This document shows positions 6,642-7,025 of a stretch of 7,025 nt of DNA, piece by piece. Location of the stretch: positions 1-7,025 of the forward strand of contig JAQVEQ010000150.1 of the NCBI GenBank assembly GCA_028697875.1, read 5' to 3'. Origin of the DNA: Novosphingobium sp. (GTDB taxonomy: Bacteria; Pseudomonadota; Alphaproteobacteria; Sphingomonadales; Sphingomonadaceae). Each line of letters opens with the position of its first letter. Position 1 is the first letter of the stretch. The position numbers were made by a program, and so were the translations under genes. A model generated the notes under the pieces. That model saw nothing but the letters and a program-made list of their open reading frames with translations. It ran no database searches and was not told the DNA's origin.

Positions 6642-6643
6642 CC
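6619..6643 (-). promoter_or_regulatory. EcfG-type promoter of nepR-ecfG
   Basis: On the - strand GGAAC (complement of 6639-6643) is followed after 16 bases by CGTT (complement of 6619-6622). This is exactly the GGAAC-N16-CGTT consensus of the alphaproteobacterial general stress sigma factor. It faces nepR and predicts a start near 6610-6613 and an untranslated leader of about 70 bases. It implies positive autoregulation of the operon, as is known for EcfG systems. Confidence 0.82.
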
Positions 6644-6672
6644 CCCGGGCAAGTGAAAAGGAGCGGAACAGG

Positions 6673-6783
6673 ATGGCGAGCCGGACAGAGAGCACGGACG
6701 CGGGCAGCGCGATTGGACCTAGCCATGGGGCGGCCCCGCGCTGTACGGGTATCCGGGGGCAATCGGGGCAGGGCGTCTCTTGA
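6673..6783 (+). CDS. Possible 36-residue leader ORF upstream of the sensor gene
   Basis: An ATG at 6673 stands nine bases after a strong ribosome site (AAAAGGAG, 6656-6663) and opens 36 codons ending in TGA at 6781-6783. That stop overlaps the TTG start of the sensor gene (TTGA). The peptide is polar, rich in Gly, Ser and Ala, with one Cys, and has no hydrophobic segment or motif I recognise. The placement fits a leader whose translation delivers ribosomes to the poor TTG start. A chance ORF is also possible. A third option is that the kinase really begins here and a frame error separates the two. Confidence 0.35.
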   Translation: MASRTESTDAGSAIGPSHGAAPRCTGIRGQSGQGVS

Positions 6784-7025
6784 ACAGCATCAAGCCGGGA
6801 CGAAGGGGATCGCGAAGGTGGCTGGTACGCTACCCGCGGGCCGTGCCGTTGCTGATCTTCCTTGCAACCTTGGCCGTGACGGGTGTCAGCGTCTACGCGA
6901 TCGAACGTTCGGAAGCGCAGCGGGAACGGGCGCAATTGCACCAGCGGGCCGAAGCGATCTCTTCCGCCCTGCAGCGGCGTGCCGACGCCAATTCGGCCTA
7001 TCTGCGCGCCGGTGCCGCGCTGCTT
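6780..7025 (+). CDS. Membrane sensor protein, probably CHASE-domain histidine kinase (partial, N-terminus)
   Basis: The first 82 codons of a gene that runs off the window. A basic N-terminus (KPGRRGSRRWLVRYPR, 5-20) is followed by one membrane segment at about 21-40 (VPLLIFLATLAVTGVSVYA). A charged, probably periplasmic helix rich in Arg, Gln and Ala begins at about 41. The segment ending ALQRRADANSAYLRAGAALL resembles the first helix of CHASE sensor domains, which sit N-terminal to histidine kinases and cyclases. The frame is closed by TAG at 6720-6722 and contains no ATG, so TTG at 6780 is the best start, with AGGG at 6770-6773 as a weak ribosome site. Being divergent from nepR-ecfG, it fits the kinase or kinase-like phosphatase genes described in sphingomonad stress loci (PhyP, GsrP). 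The kinase domain itself lies outside the window, so the class is inferred. Confidence 0.68.
   Translation, partial: MNSIKPGRRGSRRWLVRYPRAVPLLIFLATLAVTGVSVYAIERSEAQRERAQLHQRAEAISSALQRRADANSAYLRAGAALL

Noticed and set aside
5017..6783. 588-codon + strand open frame across the transporter, ecfG and nepR.
   Set aside because: It lies antisense to three well-identified genes and has low-complexity Arg/Ser/Ala composition; a typical shadow frame in GC-rich DNA.

Overview
The window comes from a GC-rich alphaproteobacterium, most likely a member of the Sphingomonadales (Novosphingobium, Sphingobium or Erythrobacteraceae type). This placement is an inference from the nepR-ecfG general stress response pair, which is restricted to Alphaproteobacteria, and from the protein sequence style (short ThiD, GlmM-ThiD pairing). 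It is chromosomal, densely packed and mostly housekeeping. I see no mobile element, CRISPR array, tRNA or rRNA.

Layout: (1) 1-79, the last codons of an unidentified + strand gene. (2) 137-1494, a two-gene + strand operon: a di-iron fatty acid hydroxylase/sterol desaturase family membrane enzyme and, overlapping it by ATGA, a four-helix membrane protein of unknown role. (3) 1549-3632 on the - strand, glmM followed by thiD with a GTGA stop/start overlap; this pair converges on the lipid operon. (4) 3806-4417 on the + strand, an iron-type superoxide dismutase divergent from glmM and closed by a strong hairpin at 4438-4470. (5) 4473-5648 on the - strand, an AI-2E/PerM family membrane transporter sharing that terminator. 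(6) 5755-6542 on the - strand, the nepR-ecfG operon (anti-sigma factor and general stress sigma factor, ATGA overlap). (7) From 6780 on the + strand to the window edge, the N-terminus of a membrane sensor protein, probably a CHASE-type histidine kinase of the stress system, possibly preceded by a 36-codon leader ORF.

The most informative region is the divergent control region 6543-6779. It holds a near-perfect EcfG promoter for nepR-ecfG (GGAAC-N16-CGTT on the - strand) that is also, read on the other strand, an EcfG-like promoter (GGAAC-N16-TGTT) pointing at the sensor gene. The two promoters are the two strands of one 27-bp inverted repeat, GGAAC-N17-GTTCC. Two further copies of the pentamer lie in exact 22-bp register with it. 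This predicts that the stress sigma factor drives its own operon and the divergent sensor gene from one shared, mutually exclusive site. phyR, the expected response-regulator partner, is not in this window.
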